Assembly (NCBI GenBank): GCA_949130495.1
Contig: OX422214.1
Span: 2,898,046 to 2,962,045 of the forward strand
Source: Sambucus nigra
Lineage: Eukaryota; Streptophyta; Magnoliopsida; Dipsacales; Adoxaceae
Reading direction: 5' to 3'
DNA: 64,000 nucleotides
The translations under genes were made by a program, and so were the position numbers. Positions 1 through 12,698 of this stretch are shown here, one piece after another (position 1 is the stretch's first letter; the number at the start of each line of letters is the position of its first letter). The notes beneath the pieces are model-generated. The model was not told the origin of the DNA and made no database searches. It worked only from the letters and a program-made list of their open reading frames with translations.

Positions 1-3000
1 CAGCTTTCGTAAGGATTTTGATATTGTTGGAGTTTAATGCTTCTGTTAAACTTGCTAAACCCTCCCCCGCCCCTCTCTTTATCTCTCATTGGGTCTTAGT
101 AGGGTTTGATTTTGGTGACTAGAAAGATTATGAACTTTTTGAATGCATGGAAGGTGTTAGACAAAATTCTCAAGTGAACAAGGACTCATTTGGACCATCA
201 TTATTGTTGTATCAAACAAATAGTCAAGAGGGATTCATAGTTATGTGAGGAAGACAATACAAGGTACTCAAATTTTCTGAATTTTTATTTTTACCTCTGT
301 CGCCTTTTTTATTTATTGTGGAGAGTTAGTTGCAGTTTTCATTTGTGTATTTGGAACTCTGTGGGCTTTGTTTCCTCTGTTTCTCAGTTGTTTTGTTGTA
401 TGTTATCAAATGAATAAAACAACTGGGTATTGTAAATTTAAAAATGAAAAGAAAGAAGAGTTCTTTTAATGTTCTATTTTTACCTATTTCTTTTCATGTT
501 TTTCTTTTCATTTTATTTTTTCTAATAAATATGTGTGGACTTTGTAAGCAGTAAATCATCTTTAATTTTTCTTGGGTTTTGAGTTTTTATACATTGATTA
601 GCCTTCTTACTTAAGATTGGTTGTAAGCATGGGGTACAAGCCTCATGTCATGATAAATCCAAAAGGAGAATCGTTGTACAAGCCTCACGTCATTTTGTTT
701 CATATGTATTGTTCTTCTTTCAGTCATTTGATTCAGGTTGATGTGGTTTGACCAGACGTTACTAAAATAGACCAATTGTTGGGCACGAGAATGCAACACT
801 AGAGCAAATGAAAATAACTGAACTACGTCTTTCGAAGATCTTTTAACTTAAAGCAAGTGTTGTTTCAACAACCAGTGCCGTCTTTCAAATATCTTTTCTG
901 TTAAAGCAAGTGTTGTTTCAACAGCCAGTGCCCAAAGCTCTGTAGATGTGACAAAAGCAGGAGATCACATGAGCATATCTGGACTGAATCTGACTGTTGC
1001 GTGTGATATTGAAGTACGATTAAAGATGTGGGAAACTAATGAATACTGTCCAATTTTTGGAAACACAGATCTAAACGATTCAATACTTTAAGGCTCTTCA
1101 ATCACACATAAAGAATGAAGGAGTGGGCAATTGATGAGTATAGTTGATGATCTCAAGTAGGGGGTATTTGAGATTGATGATATGAAAGCATGGAAGTCGG
1201 TTTTTATATCTGTAACTTCATATGCATTGGGGCTTTTTATGATTGCCAAATAAGCATGGTATCTACTTCCTTTGGCTTGGGCATGGATGGAGATGCAGTT
1301 ACATGTTTCTTTGTACTAGACCATGATTGTGCACATAAATCATTATCGAAGAACAAATTAGTGGAAGATATATCCGTACGATTCCTGGCGTTTTAAGCGT
1401 GATCAACATCACATGAAAAAAACATTTTGTTCGGTGATACAGCAGCATATATACATATATGCAACATATATGCATACAACAACATATATGCAACGTTAAA
1501 TGGTGTTCTAATTAATATTTTGTTCTATTATTAATTGTTTTTTATATTTTTTCGATTTTTATTATTTTGAATGCATATGTTGTCAGCATCATACTTTTAT
1601 GATGAACATGAGAAATTCTTTATGAGTACAACTCCTTAATTTGACGAGTTAATCACCATCGTTGTTTTCTCTTGGATGCAGGGTCACATATTAACAGATA
1701 GTATGTTGATGGTGTCGACATCGTTGAGTTTTAGTAGTTTCATGCATGAAATTGGGCAGAGGTCAAAAGAGGTAAAGAAATATTGTCCGATTTTCATTTT
1801 TATTCTTTTTTTTTGTTGAACCTTCTTTTCTAATATTTGCTCAAGCTAAATGTTTTGTTTATATGAATCTTATCTTCCGCCTGGCTGTCTTATAGCGTTA
1901 AGTGTCCACATTCCATGGTGTTGGATATAATTACGAGTTTTGAGAGAATTGCATTTTCTTTCTATGGATTCTGTCGATATCTATCATCGAGGTAAACATA
2001 GCATTTGTTTAACTGTCAAGGTGTTTATACTTTAAACTACTGTATATTTTTGTTTAGATTTAAAATTTCTATCTTTTATTATTGCGTCTTAACAGACAAC
2101 TATATTAAGGAGGCAAATCAGAACGATCACAATGGATAGAGGTAAAGCAAATTGAGGAACCTTTAGATGACCAAACTACTCCAAAAGAGAAACTGGAAGG
2201 GCAGGAGGCAAAGAAAATCAAAAGACTCGAGAAGAACAAACTATTCAAGAAGATCAACTAAGAAAGCGGAACAAAAGAAGCTAACAAGCCTGTATTGGAC
2301 CCAACTGCTAAAGAATAATTACCAGAAATGCCGGTGACAGAGCAAATAGAAAAACCTCCTATAGAGGACCAATATTCTCCAGAAATTTAGGATGGTGAGA
2401 AGGTAGAACCATAAGACTCAGAATTGATCCCATTTATGAAGTTGTGGGAAGGCACATGACTTGAATTTGCATTCAACACTCTTACAGGCAGTACCGACTG
2501 AGGAGAATAGTGAAGCCATTCAAATTCCCTTACCCACACAAGTCGACCCTTTTCAAAATGAGGTTTCACCCCAAGAGAAACCCGTGTTCCTGCAGCAGTC
2601 TAACCAATGTTCCACCCCATTTTGATGTTGCACCTCAGAAATCTACGCACCTTGATAATCCTGCTACACACCGGTCCTCGGGAGATATCAGCTTGCCAAG
2701 TTGCAACATTGTTGACTCGGATGTAGGGGAAAAATAAATTTAGTCAAAGGTTTAGTTTAAATAATTTTTTTTGTTCGTCATCTGTTACATGAGTGGGTGT
2801 TATACGCTAGGAGGTATTCCGGCATCTGGAGCCTTTCTAGCAGCTGTGCGGGAAGTAATATACTACATATGCGGAGTAATTAACTACTCGAAAGGATAAT
2901 GATGATCAACACAAGGAGAAGGATAAGAATGAGAGGGTTGAATCTGATATGATAAGGCTAAGAAAGCTACTAGAATAGATGTCAACTGGATCAATTGGTA

Positions 3001-3224
3001 GCCAAGAGGAAAAGGTTCAGATGTCCAAGTTAGCTACTTATTCCAATTCTATTTTTTCACTAACTAATGTTGTGATTTATTTTTATGCTTTACAGGCATT
3101 TTGGAGTACCTATTATGGATGTAGTCAACATATTATCTAAATGTTTAATTATGGGGAAGCAGATAGTTGAGTAACTTGATATCTTTTTCTATTCATTAAA
3201 GTTCTATCCTTAATGAATTGCACT
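1..3224. other. Decayed intergenic sequence without an intact gene
   Basis: The stretch is AT-rich and no reading frame longer than about 75 codons is open. Around 2107-2737 the frames read as charged, Glu/Lys/Pro/Gln-rich protein-like text interrupted by stops and frame changes (for example the segment 2510-2737, 75 codons). This suggests an eroded coding exon of low-complexity composition. I cannot assign it to a family. A purine/pyrimidine AT-ATG repeat near 1438-1490 is a short microsatellite-like tract. No RNA gene or promoter stands out. Confidence 0.5.
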
Positions 3225-3889
3225 GGATTTAAAAATCCATTCTCCAAAACTCCGTTGGATTGTTGTCATGGATAGTCATAAATTTGATCGGGAATGTTTA
3301 AAGATCAACATAAACCTGATTATGGTATGTATTACACTTTGTAAAGAAGAGAAAATTACAAAGCAGGGTAAAATTGTCAATCTAATTAAGTTTCTTGGCG
3401 ATATACCAAGAGTTGTGATTCTTTGTTTGGATGATTATTCACTTAAGTTTTTGGCTGTAGGTACTGTCCAAAATTGATGTTAACGACAATTGACACCCTG
3501 AATCAGCTTCGGTTATTTACTTTTGACTTTTATAACTTGGACCAGATCTTATGTGTCTTTTGCCTTCTCGGAAGTTCCCCTAACTTGCAGAATTTGGAGA
3601 TATTTGCCTCAGCAACACACGACAATGCCATTGAACCATTTCTAACTTATTTGGAGGCCCAAAACTGCATCGACAAGACGTTGGACCAACTTCAAAAGGG
3701 GAAAATAGTAGATATGAAAGGTTTGAGGGCAGAAATACTTTTTATGAAGCTCTTACTCTCTCATTACCCACGACTGGAAAGGATGATAGTCGAGGTGAGT
3801 AGTGAAATTAGTGCCAATGAAGTGTTAAGGATTTCAAGAGAGTTGTTGAGCTTCTCTCGAGCATCAGCAATAGAAGAAATAATATACTA
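3225..3889 (+). pseudogene. F-box/FBD/LRR-repeat protein, 3' fragment (pseudogene)
   Basis: Two adjacent frames encode the C-terminal part of a plant F-box/FBD/LRR protein of the At1g13570-like group. The first frame (about 3225-3477) reads LKIHSPKLRW, then IKFLGDIPRV and LKFLAVGTV, which are degenerate leucine-rich-repeat blocks. The second (3474-3889) carries SSPNLQNLEI followed by an FBD-like end with LLSHYPRLERM and the diagnostic finish LLSFSRASAIEEIIY. In this family such proteins are substrate adaptors of SCF ubiquitin ligases. The join near 3470-3477 needs a frame change, and no N-terminal F-box or intact upstream LRRs are present. I therefore call it a broken remnant. A functional short exon joined by splicing to something outside the window is the less likely alternative. 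Confidence 0.75.
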
Positions 3890-6052
3890 AAGCTGAAACT
3901 CTAATGCCCTTGAGAGTGAAAATCTTGGATTTTGCTACAAGTAGGCTACTACTCTTAAAACTTAATGAATAAAAAATCATGCTTTACTATGTTCATTTTT
4001 TTGACACTTGATAATCAAGTGGGATATTATGTCATTAATGAAAGTGTCATGTGAAAGTTCATCATTTGAGATTATGTTTGTGTAAATAGTGCCAAGTTTG
4101 TGTAGATAGTTATTCTCAATATCATTTGTTATATGTTATTGATCTTATATATGCAAGTGTTTGATGTTAAGTGTGTTGTGTTTGTGCAGAGCTAATTGTA
4201 AAGTTCATAATCTATGTGTACTTCAATTGAGCAAACATGGTGTTGAGTGACTTCTCTACCTGACTTTAAATTAGCCTATCCAAAGTGGACCCCGAAGGAT
4301 CTGGAAATTATGATCCCTAATCTTTATTCGAATGGTCTCGACCTCATTAGAAAAATGCTCTTTAGCATGAATAGTACAAGGATATCAGATGTGTTCCTTT
4401 AATCTGCCTACTATTTTATTACCCCAACTGTATATTGATATGCAACATCCACATGGTTTTATTCTATCAGATATGTATATTATTTTTAGGTGATTGTTTC
4501 GACTTCGAATTCAATGGACAGTTCAAATTAAATTTAAGTTGTTTTTGCTTCTTATATTAAGCTCCTTCTCAGTAGTTGGTACAGTATTCCAGGGCTTTAT
4601 AATAACATGGCGGAGCTTATATACTTCAAATGCATATCCACAAAAATTTTAAAAAATCCCTTAATAAATTAATCACTCCACATCATCTGTATTTTATATG
4701 TTGTATTTCTTTTTATTTGATATGTTCATCAAACAATCATGTATTGTGTTTTCAATTACATCCAAAGTTGAGACACTACGTTGAAGGAATGGTGAAAGAA
4801 ATTCCATAAAATATAGTGTCTGGATTTTTCTGTTATAACCAAGGCTAAATCAATGATGCTTTTTTCTATACATATATGTATGTAAATTGATGGATGCAAA
4901 ACCTTATAAGAATGGCTCAGATATGAGATAAGAGTGAATGATTCGGATAAGGTATATATGCTACTTTTTTATTCATAAATTCTCTATTTCGTTAAATCAT
5001 AGTCATGCTCCTTTTCTCTCTATCATTTTGGTTAAATGTTACGCAGAGGAATTGTGCGGGATGAAGGTGGACGTAAAAGGGTGGGACAATTGATGAATTG
5101 GGTATATTTGTTCGGTGTGGATGGAAGAAACATAGTCAGTGGTGCTGTCAATTGCCTAAGTTTTGTATTGAGATGGGTAGAGGGAATTTTAGAACTAATG
5201 GTTATAACCAAGAATAATGGTTGAACTGTAGCTCTTCTTACAGGTTTGAATTTACATGTGTTCAGTATTCATTATGCTTTTAGTTGATAAAAGTAAAAGT
5301 AGTATTGCATTACAAGAAGAAAACTGAGGATGTGTGATTATAAGAAAATAAAAGAAGTTCAAAATGTTAATATTTTTCCAAATTCTTGAATGGTTTGTTT
5401 TGTAGTGTTAGTATGGTGATTATTGTTTTTTATAGTTACAAATTTTGAGCTTTTCATTGTGTTGGAATTAATAAATTCAAAGGGTGTAGATCATAAATTT
5501 GGTGGTTTGTTCTGCAGTATTTTATATGTTTTATTTTTGTTTCTTCCATTAGTTCTTTCTTCATTAGAAGTTTGTTTTGATGCACTTATGGATACAACTC
5601 TAGCTTTATTGCTCTTCGGTCGTGATGCACTTATGGATAAAGAATACCTGGTAGCTAGGATAACATCAGAGAACATGATGTCCCAACAAGATTGGAGTCT
5701 TTCAATGATATTTGGTATCAGGTAAGGTTCTTAATGTTTGCATATCCATGTCTTTACGGTGTCAATTTTAGACGGAATTCTTAAAGTTACTCAATGACAT
5801 TGCCACTGTTTAATTAGGGAACAACGAATGACTATATTGCCACTATCAATATACAATATGTTGATTGCCATGTTTAATAATATTTACATATCCGCATACA
5901 ATATGGTGATCGACACAAGTTTAACATTATCATAAAAGCACATAGTTTAATATTAATATGTTATTATTTGATGAGCTATGGGAACTCTCTAGCGACATGT
6001 TAGCGACAATTTGTGTTCGCTATATAATTAATAATTAGTACGATTTATATAA
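3890..6052. other. Non-coding or unrecognised AT-rich sequence
   Basis: No gene is supported. Short open frames at 5036-5224 and 5423-5725 have no recognisable motif. A 16-bp word, GATGCACTTATGGATA, occurs twice about 44 bp apart (near 5579 and 5623), a small internal duplication. The region probably belongs to the same decayed unit as the F-box fragment and the Helitron terminus at 6889, but no 5' boundary could be set. Confidence 0.4.
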
Positions 6053-6466
6053 GGCCCGTTTGGTTGTCTCAAAATTGTAAATTGGATCATTAATAAATTG
6101 ATCAATTTACAAATTGACCCATTAATTGTGCTTGGTTTCATTAATGAAAGGATTCATTAATTGCCCCATTTTAGCTCATGTGCAAAATTGGAAATTGGAT
6201 CATTTCACAAAAAACGTGAAATGAATCCATTAAAAATAGGAGTCACATAAAGTGCATGTCCCCTCTCCCTCTCCCTCTTCCCCCCCCCCTCTATTTTCCC
6301 TCCCCCTCTCTCTGTCTATATATATTTTTACCTTTTTTTCATAGAACCTTTAATATCAATTTCAAATTACCAAACATCGTGTAAAATTGGATTTAACTCA
6401 TTTCGAATTCACTCATTTACAAATCGCTAATTCACAATGAACCAATTTGCGCAACCAAACTGGGCC
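6053..6466. mobile_element. MITE with GGCCCGTTTGGTTG terminal inverted repeats
   Basis: The left end GGCCCGTTTGGTTG (6053-6066) is matched inverted by CAACCAAACTGGGCC (6452-6466), giving a 414-bp element with imperfect terminal inverted repeats. The interior is AT-rich, non-coding and full of ATTAAT/AATTG words, as in miniature inverted-repeat elements. Terminal repeats of the type GGCCCGTTTGGT are seen in PIF/Harbinger- and hAT-related MITEs. The flanks (TATAA on the left, ATAAT on the right) do not give a clean target duplication, so the superfamily is left open. It also contains a CT-rich run with C9 near 6281-6289. Confidence 0.65.
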
Positions 6467-6805
6467 ATAATATTTGACTAGCTATTTCAATTGACTAACT
6501 ATATTTTTGTTTTGTATCAGGTCGCATGTTGAAAACAATGGGCAATCATTTTAGTGAAACATTCGGGTCGACCTCCATTGATATTATGTGTTTTAAGAAG
6601 TTTGTTTCATTGAAGCTTTTGTTAGACGAATTTGGAATTTTTTTATATTTATGTGTTTGTTGTTATCCCTCAAGTAGGGTGGATAGTCCAATGAACAAAT
6701 GAGATAATGTCCTTGTTTTAAATTTAATACTTTATTTATAAGTCACAATGTGAATTCGATTGATGAATATTGTATATTTCGTATTATATGTGAATTTGTT
6801 TTTTT

Positions 6806-6889
6806 TGTTAGGAAATGAAATTTTTGTCGTTTTGCAATTACATACTTTGGGAATTTTCTCCATGCCTTTAGGCAGGGGCATTCCACTAG
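6806..6889 (+). mobile_element. Helitron 3' terminus (copy 1)
   Basis: The sequence carries the hairpin TGCC-TTTA-GGCA (6863-6874), then GGGGCATTCCA and the terminal CTAG (6886-6889) followed by T. This is the classical Helitron 3' end: a short GC hairpin about a dozen bases before CTRR, inserted next to a T. About 80 bp upstream of this end match the second terminus at 40075-40185, including GTCGTTTTGCAATTA. The 5' end (TC...) was not found, so the element's extent to the left is unknown. The F-box fragment may lie inside it. Confidence 0.75.
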
Positions 6890-8671
6890 TGTATATATGG
6901 AGTAGAATAGTTTTACTATTCCATAAGTTGATAAGCTAAGTGGAGGTGGGGATTAAGCCAAGAAGGCAAAAAATGAAGGGTTGAGATTATTTTATTTCAT
7001 TTTACTCTTTTTCCCCTTTATTTTTGGTTTCCCCCTCTTTTGCCTGCCTTTTCAATTAGTTTCCTCTCTTACTTTAATTCAAAACCAGGGCTAAATTAGT
7101 AACTGACCGAAAATTTCCCAAACATTCACCAAAAGCATCTCGTCGTTCTATCTCTCCACTTCCTTCTAGGGTACGATTTGGGGATTTCATTTCCCATCTT
7201 CCTTTTAACTTTCCTTATGGAAGAGGACTGCGAAGAAGGAAGGAATACGAAGCTAAAGTAAGGTACGATTTTTCATTTTCCATATTCCTTTACACGATTG
7301 ATTTACATGATAATTTTTTTGGTATGCGTTTGTGATAAAATGCAAGGGATGAATTTTTTGGTACGAATTCTTATTTACACGATTTTCTCATTTGATCAAT
7401 TTGTTTTTATCATATTTATAGTGTTTTTCATGTGTTTGGGGTATATTTCAAGGAGCCGCATCTAAATTTATTACATAAGAACCATTTATGTACAGTGTTT
7501 GGGTTTAGGGTTTTGAATGGGTTATTGTACAACCATTTATGTACGAATTTTACTTTTTAAGTATATTTATGTCTGATATATTTTATTTTAGCTTGAAATT
7601 TCTATACTGAGTTCATAGTTTATTGAGGTTTATTTAGGCATATAATCTTCCATTTTAGTTTCTGATTTTATTTTCAAATTACGTCTTATTTATTGAGGTT
7701 TTTTTTCTTTGGTTTGTTTATTGTACAAATTTGAACTCTATTTAATACCACATTTGAACTTTGTTTTCACTGTGTCTATCTTTTGAAGTCTCTTTTTACA
7801 GATTAAAAGTTTGTACGTTGTAGATGGTGGTTGGCATAAAATCACGGTCCGAGTGAGTATGTGAGATCTTTTGTTTAAATTTTTGTGTCGTTCGAAAATA
7901 GGATTTTGGAGTTAGTTTTTTAAAATTGATTTCCAGATCAAAGTGGAGATTCAAATCTATGTATATGTTATATCTTTTGTACTTTCCATGTCCGCCTCCA
8001 ATTTATTTGAGCATATGACCCACTTGATCATGTAATTTTTCTTGGCTCAACATTACTATACGTTATTCAATTTTTTATGCAAATAAAAGTCATAGATTCA
8101 GTGTAATGCATTCAATTATCGTGGAACGAAGCTATTTGTTTATATGGGTTTATCGCTAATTACCCTTTTGTGTAGTTCACTCTATAAAGTTGTTTTTGGT
8201 GTGTGTTATGGATATTTGTTTGTTTAACTTTGCTAACTTTGTTTTTCATGTGCGTTTATATACAGGCTACATGATGCCTGTTTGAAACACTATTTGTTTT
8301 ATAGGTACACATTATTGGATTGCTAAAATGCTCATAGAATAAAAAAAAATTCATTATTCATATTTTAACTTTCATTATTCACTCTATAAAGTCGCTTGAT
8401 TTTGTTTTATGGTTTGGAGAACCGGATTACTGGTATCATGTTTCATCTTTCATGAAATTAGGTAACTTGATTTTGTTTTCTTCTAAATTCATTGCTCAGA
8501 ATTTTAGAATCTATAAGTTTTCTTCAAACATCTTCAAAAAAGGGTTTGTTCTTAATATGATCTACTTAATGCTAACTCAATATGTTGTAGTCTAAAATAT
8601 ATTGGTTGGAGATGCTTAAGACCCGTAACTGATGACAAGTAATACTTCATCAATTTTCTTTTGTAAAGTAT
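6890..8671. other. AT-rich sequence without recognisable gene
   Basis: No supported reading frame. Around 7070-7280 the sequence resembles a plant 5' leader (pyrimidine-rich, then GGAAGAGGAC-type purine text ending in GTAAGG, a possible splice donor). It is followed by a long T-rich intron-like stretch. No protein match can be read from it. Confidence 0.3.
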
Positions 8672-9478
8672 GTCAATGAAAGAATATTTGGATTATCCCA
8701 AGTACTTCATTTATGTATCCCATTTACAACATGTACTCTCTGTCGAAGCCCCAATTGTTGTTCTATATGATTAATATTTGTCATTTTATAACCTTCATTT
8801 TCATTTATGTTGAAACTTTATGTTAATTGGGCGTTTACATTTAAAAAAAATTTCATATTGAAGCATATTATGTTTTTTCATGTTTGTAATTCATAATCTC
8901 TACAACTCTCCTTTGCCCAAGCCCTAGATTATTCTTTATAATAGGTATATCCAAAATAATTTTCATATTATCATTTTGTGGATTTTTTATGCTATTTGAA
9001 CAATTTAAATTCAAAACCGCTACATATTCACTCATAGTATGTTTTTTTTACCTTTTCTTACTTCATTATCTCTAAGTATTGTTTGAAGGATCAAACAGTC
9101 GTTGCAAGCTTTATAATTCGGGCATTATTGCATCAATTACATGATTTACCTTACTTTATCTCTTTAGATGGATATGATTTCCACACTTTTCTTTTCTAAT
9201 ATAGGTCAATGAAAGAATATTTGGATTCTCCCAATTACTTTGTTTATGCATCCCGTTAGTACATTTACTACACATCTCTCCTTATCTAAATGTACTCTAC
9301 ACTCTCTGTCGAAGCCGCAATTGGTGTTCTACATGATTCGTACTGGTAATTTTATAACCTTTTTGTTCATTTATGTTACTTGGGCGTTTAACTTTCAAAA
9401 CATCTACATATTCAAGCATATAAAGTTTTTTCCTGTTTGTAATTCATAATCTCTAAAAGTCTCCTCTTCTCAAGCCAG
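8672..9478 (+). repeat. Imperfect direct repeat, two copies of about 265 bp
   Basis: Copy 1 (about 8672-8930) and copy 2 (about 9204-9478) share GTCAATGAAAGAATATTTGG, CTCTCTGTCGAAGCC, TTGGGCGTTTA and TGTTTGTAATTCATAATCTC in the same order, with small indels. The copies are about 540 bp apart. No protein is encoded. It may be a local segmental duplication or paired subterminal repeats of an unrecognised element. Confidence 0.75.
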
Positions 9479-9622
9479 GGGACTCCATATGCCTACAACA
9501 TAGTTCAATTTGAATTTTATGATTGTTAACTTTTTGGGATTTTTTGTTATATTTTATTGATTTAAATTAATAGGTTTGGGAGGTGATGCTCAATTAACAA
9601 CTGATGAGATAAGAGCATAACT

Positions 9623-9649
9623 GGGGGGGGGGGGGGGGGGGGGGGGGGG
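9623..9649 (+). repeat. Uninterrupted G27 homopolymer
   Basis: Twenty-seven consecutive G residues follow GAGCATAACT and precede CAACATGG. No coding or promoter context is visible. Runs of this length are rare in AT-rich plant DNA and are prone to length error in sequencing. Confidence 0.9.
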
Positions 9650-9717
9650 CAACATGGTAAGAATTCTTTATTTTTTATCTTCTTTTTCATTCGAAAATTG
9701 GTAGTTTCGTGTTGTTC

Positions 9718-10259
9718 TCACTCTCTTTTTTCCATATCTTCCTCATAAGGGATTTCGTCCAACTGATGGTCCTCATAACTGATGATACAGTGATGATCAA
9801 CTTGGAAACAATCCGATATTTTTGGAGCAACATTTACAATATCTCTTGACTTGACCATTTCACTTACTGATTTTTGGCCACACATGATCAATGCCAAATT
9901 ATCAGTTGTACCCCTTTTTTCGTTCAAGTCAGTTTGATTGGCGTCACCATAAATTTTTGGATTTTTCGGGATTCCACTCTGATTTTGAAAAGCACGTTTT
10001 TCTTAGGTTCACCGGCCACATGAATTCCGATACCTGAAATAATTTGAGGTGGCACTGCCATTGTATGCATCCCTACTATATCATACGCATGCCTATAGGA
10101 GCCTGCTGCAACAAAACCATTAAAAGAAACAGTTTTAAGATACTTTCCAACCAATAGATATGTTTGATCACTATTGGGTTTATTATAAATGTGCACATGA
10201 TTCGAACTAGAAGGTGGTACAACAACTTTTGTTTTGACATGGGTTATCACATCTATCAC
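9718..10259 (-). pseudogene. Unidentified broken reading frame
   Basis: Read on the minus strand, 10259-9924 (111 codons) and 9927-9718 (69 codons) follow each other with a four-base overlap at the stop, in adjacent frames. They could be one former protein split by a frameshift. The first part contains VVVPPSSSNHVHI, QTYLLVGKYLK and FKIRVESRKIQKF. The second contains ALIMCGQKSVSEMV and DCFQVDHHCIIS. The composition is protein-like rather than repetitive, but I do not recognise the family, and there is no membrane segment or metal-binding pattern I trust. It may be an exon of a captured or decayed host gene. The upstream end could continue past 10259. Confidence 0.4.
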
Positions 10260-12698
10260 AATTTTAGGAATGATATAAATATATATGAACTTAATTTATG
10301 ATAAAATACAATTAGCTTAAGATATAATATTTACATTATCCTCTTAATGTTTAAGTCTAGATTGTCTGGCATTTAGGTCCATTACTTTTTTTAACAGTAG
10401 TTCTGAGAAATTCACCTTAGCAAATAACTCTACAAATTCCAAAACTTACCCTCATTAATGAAATCATAAATAAAATTATAGTGCATACACTACAGGGCTA
10501 CTATAACTCTTAATGAAAATTAAATTTTACAGGTAACAGATAAACTAACATATATTAGCAAAAATTACATCTGTAAATACAAGGATCACAACGGTTCTTT
10601 TAAAAAAATGGGCATATACTGGTAAAAGTAACAAGGCAGAGTACCATTATAAAGTAATGTCAAAGAATCCCCAAAATCAATCATGAACATTTTGGTGATT
10701 TGTTATGATCTAGAATGATCAACTAATGAAGCTATCATATGTGTGATGTATATATAACACAACAAAATCCATGTTGTGTACTTATTTTCTTCCCCGAGTC
10801 AAGATTTATGCTACTGACCACGTAAAGCTTCCAAGACTTCTGTAACCGTGCTTCCTTTTACCATGACATGCTACAAAAGAAAGAACTCACGATATACTGA
10901 GAATTAGCAAGCTACCGAGGTATAGAAGCTCAGATGATTTCAGTATTTCAACCAAATCTGGAAACATTTTCTTATCCTCCTCATTTATAAACGGAATTGA
11001 GGTACCCTCTTAGACTCATTTAACACTTTCTTAGTACTGAGCCTTAGTTCAGTTGGGAGGTGAAAACAAGAACCCTCTTATACTTATGCTCGACCTCAAC
11101 TATTTGGGCTTTTTTATGTAGAATCGTATAGTTTAACTTCATATAAAATGAATTCAAGTATGAGATTATTATTAAACCCATTATCCTGATGGATAGATTC
11201 CCATTTTATGTTTGAAGCACCAATGGATTGTTTCACTTATTTTTTGTTGTTATAATGGATCCCTAATCTACTAGACTTCACATTTTGTTGTGAATGCGTG
11301 AGTTGACCTTTTTTGTGACTTTCAAATTTAGACGTGAGTTGGAAAATAAAGTCATAGAAAATGGACAAGTGAGCTGCAAAAATACCTCAAAACTTTAGGC
11401 TTTCGTCTTCTAATTTAATAATGCAGGTAGAGCATGAGCAGTTGTGTTATTTAGGGCATAACATTATTGTATGGACATTTTTGCATGCGTTGTCGACCCA
11501 TAGCATATATGTTTAAGTAATGTTGTATGATTGTAATACATGTTACTTTATGAAGTGCAAGGGATACATAAATGAGCCATTTTTTCCGCTTTTACCTATA
11601 AGTGCCTAATTATTTGAGAAATTTGACTTTCGAACACACTTCCTATCATAATAATAGAGTTATGTTCATGTCTTTTTAAGCCTTTTCTCTTCTTTCATTA
11701 GTCTTCAACAATATATAATGGCTTCATTATATCTTTGATGATCGCCTTCAAGCTCAAGCTGTGATGTTATTATTCAGGTTCAAAACGCAACATGCAAAAT
11801 CCATGCACCTCCATCTCTAGTACATTCTCACTAATACATTGACTACATGGGCATTAGAATCAAATCCACTTATTTTCAATGTCACCCAAAGATATCATGC
11901 GAAAGTTGCAACTCGGGTTAAAAATTACAGAGGTATCCATATATAATTGTGTTAGATGGATAATTATTTATATAATTATATTGTGGGCAAGATACTTTAT
12001 AGAAAATCATTGTTTTCTTTTTATAATATTCATTATTCTGGTGTAAGAAGCAATAGTGAAATTCAATCCATTCTTCTTTTCTTTTACTTTAAAAAGTATA
12101 TTTTTTTTGTTTAATTTTGGGGTGTGGGATACCCTTATTCAACATAGTATGTTTTGGACATGTTCTTATTTTATATTTGTGAAAATAAGATTCATTTGTG
12201 AATTTTTTTAATAGTTTCAGTTGAGAGTCGATAATCCGTCTTCTTCGTAGCTATGTTTTCTCTCATAATTTGGAAACAATCCTATTTTCTTTGGAAGAGT
12301 GCCTGATTTTGAAATTATATACACTTTTAATTTTGCACTCAAGATGAAACAATAAATGCATTCTAATAAATTATGATATGATTTGGATCCTATTTTTTCA
12401 TTTCAGGTTGTAATACAAGAGCAATCCAATTGGGACTTCGCTTTTATGGTATGAACACAATATGATTGGGACTTCGCTTTTATGGTATGAACACAATATG
12501 GTGAGTCAAATGAACATTTGGATATCATTAGGATTGATTTTTAATTTAGACCATTCCAATTTCCATCCCAAGTTCTTTTGTTGGAAATTCGCATTACTAT
12601 CTGAGTACTATTTACATCACACTTGAATTCATATTAATCTCACTATTTTTGGTTGAATTTGTAAGCATCACATTTTAAGATGTTTATACATATGTGAG
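10260..12698. other. AT-rich flank of element E1, no gene seen
   Basis: Only short frames are open. A fragment near 10805-10870 reads on the minus strand as MVKGSTVTEVLEALRGQ before a stop; it looks exon-like but is too short to name. A perfect 36-bp tandem duplication lies at 12429-12500. The last bases before E1 include GTGAG (12694-12698), the probable left target duplication. Confidence 0.4.
12429..12500 (+). repeat. Perfect tandem duplication of a 36-bp unit
   Basis: Units 12429-12464 and 12465-12500 are identical (start ATTGGGACTTCGC, end ACACAATATG). The lack of any difference suggests a recent event. Confidence 0.95.

Noticed and set aside
6307..6330. TCTATATATATTTTT as a Helitron 5' end for the terminus at 6889
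   Set aside because: It lies inside the MITE at 6053-6466, and the match to a TC-type 5' end is too weak in such AT-rich sequence.
9623..9649. G-quadruplex regulatory element at the G27 run
   Set aside because: Structure-forming potential is plausible, but no promoter or gene is nearby and a length artefact cannot be excluded. It is kept only as an observation.
10805..10870. Short minus-strand exon-like text MVKGSTVTEVLEAL
   Set aside because: It is too short to assign and has no supporting neighbour exon; it is mentioned only in the regional note.
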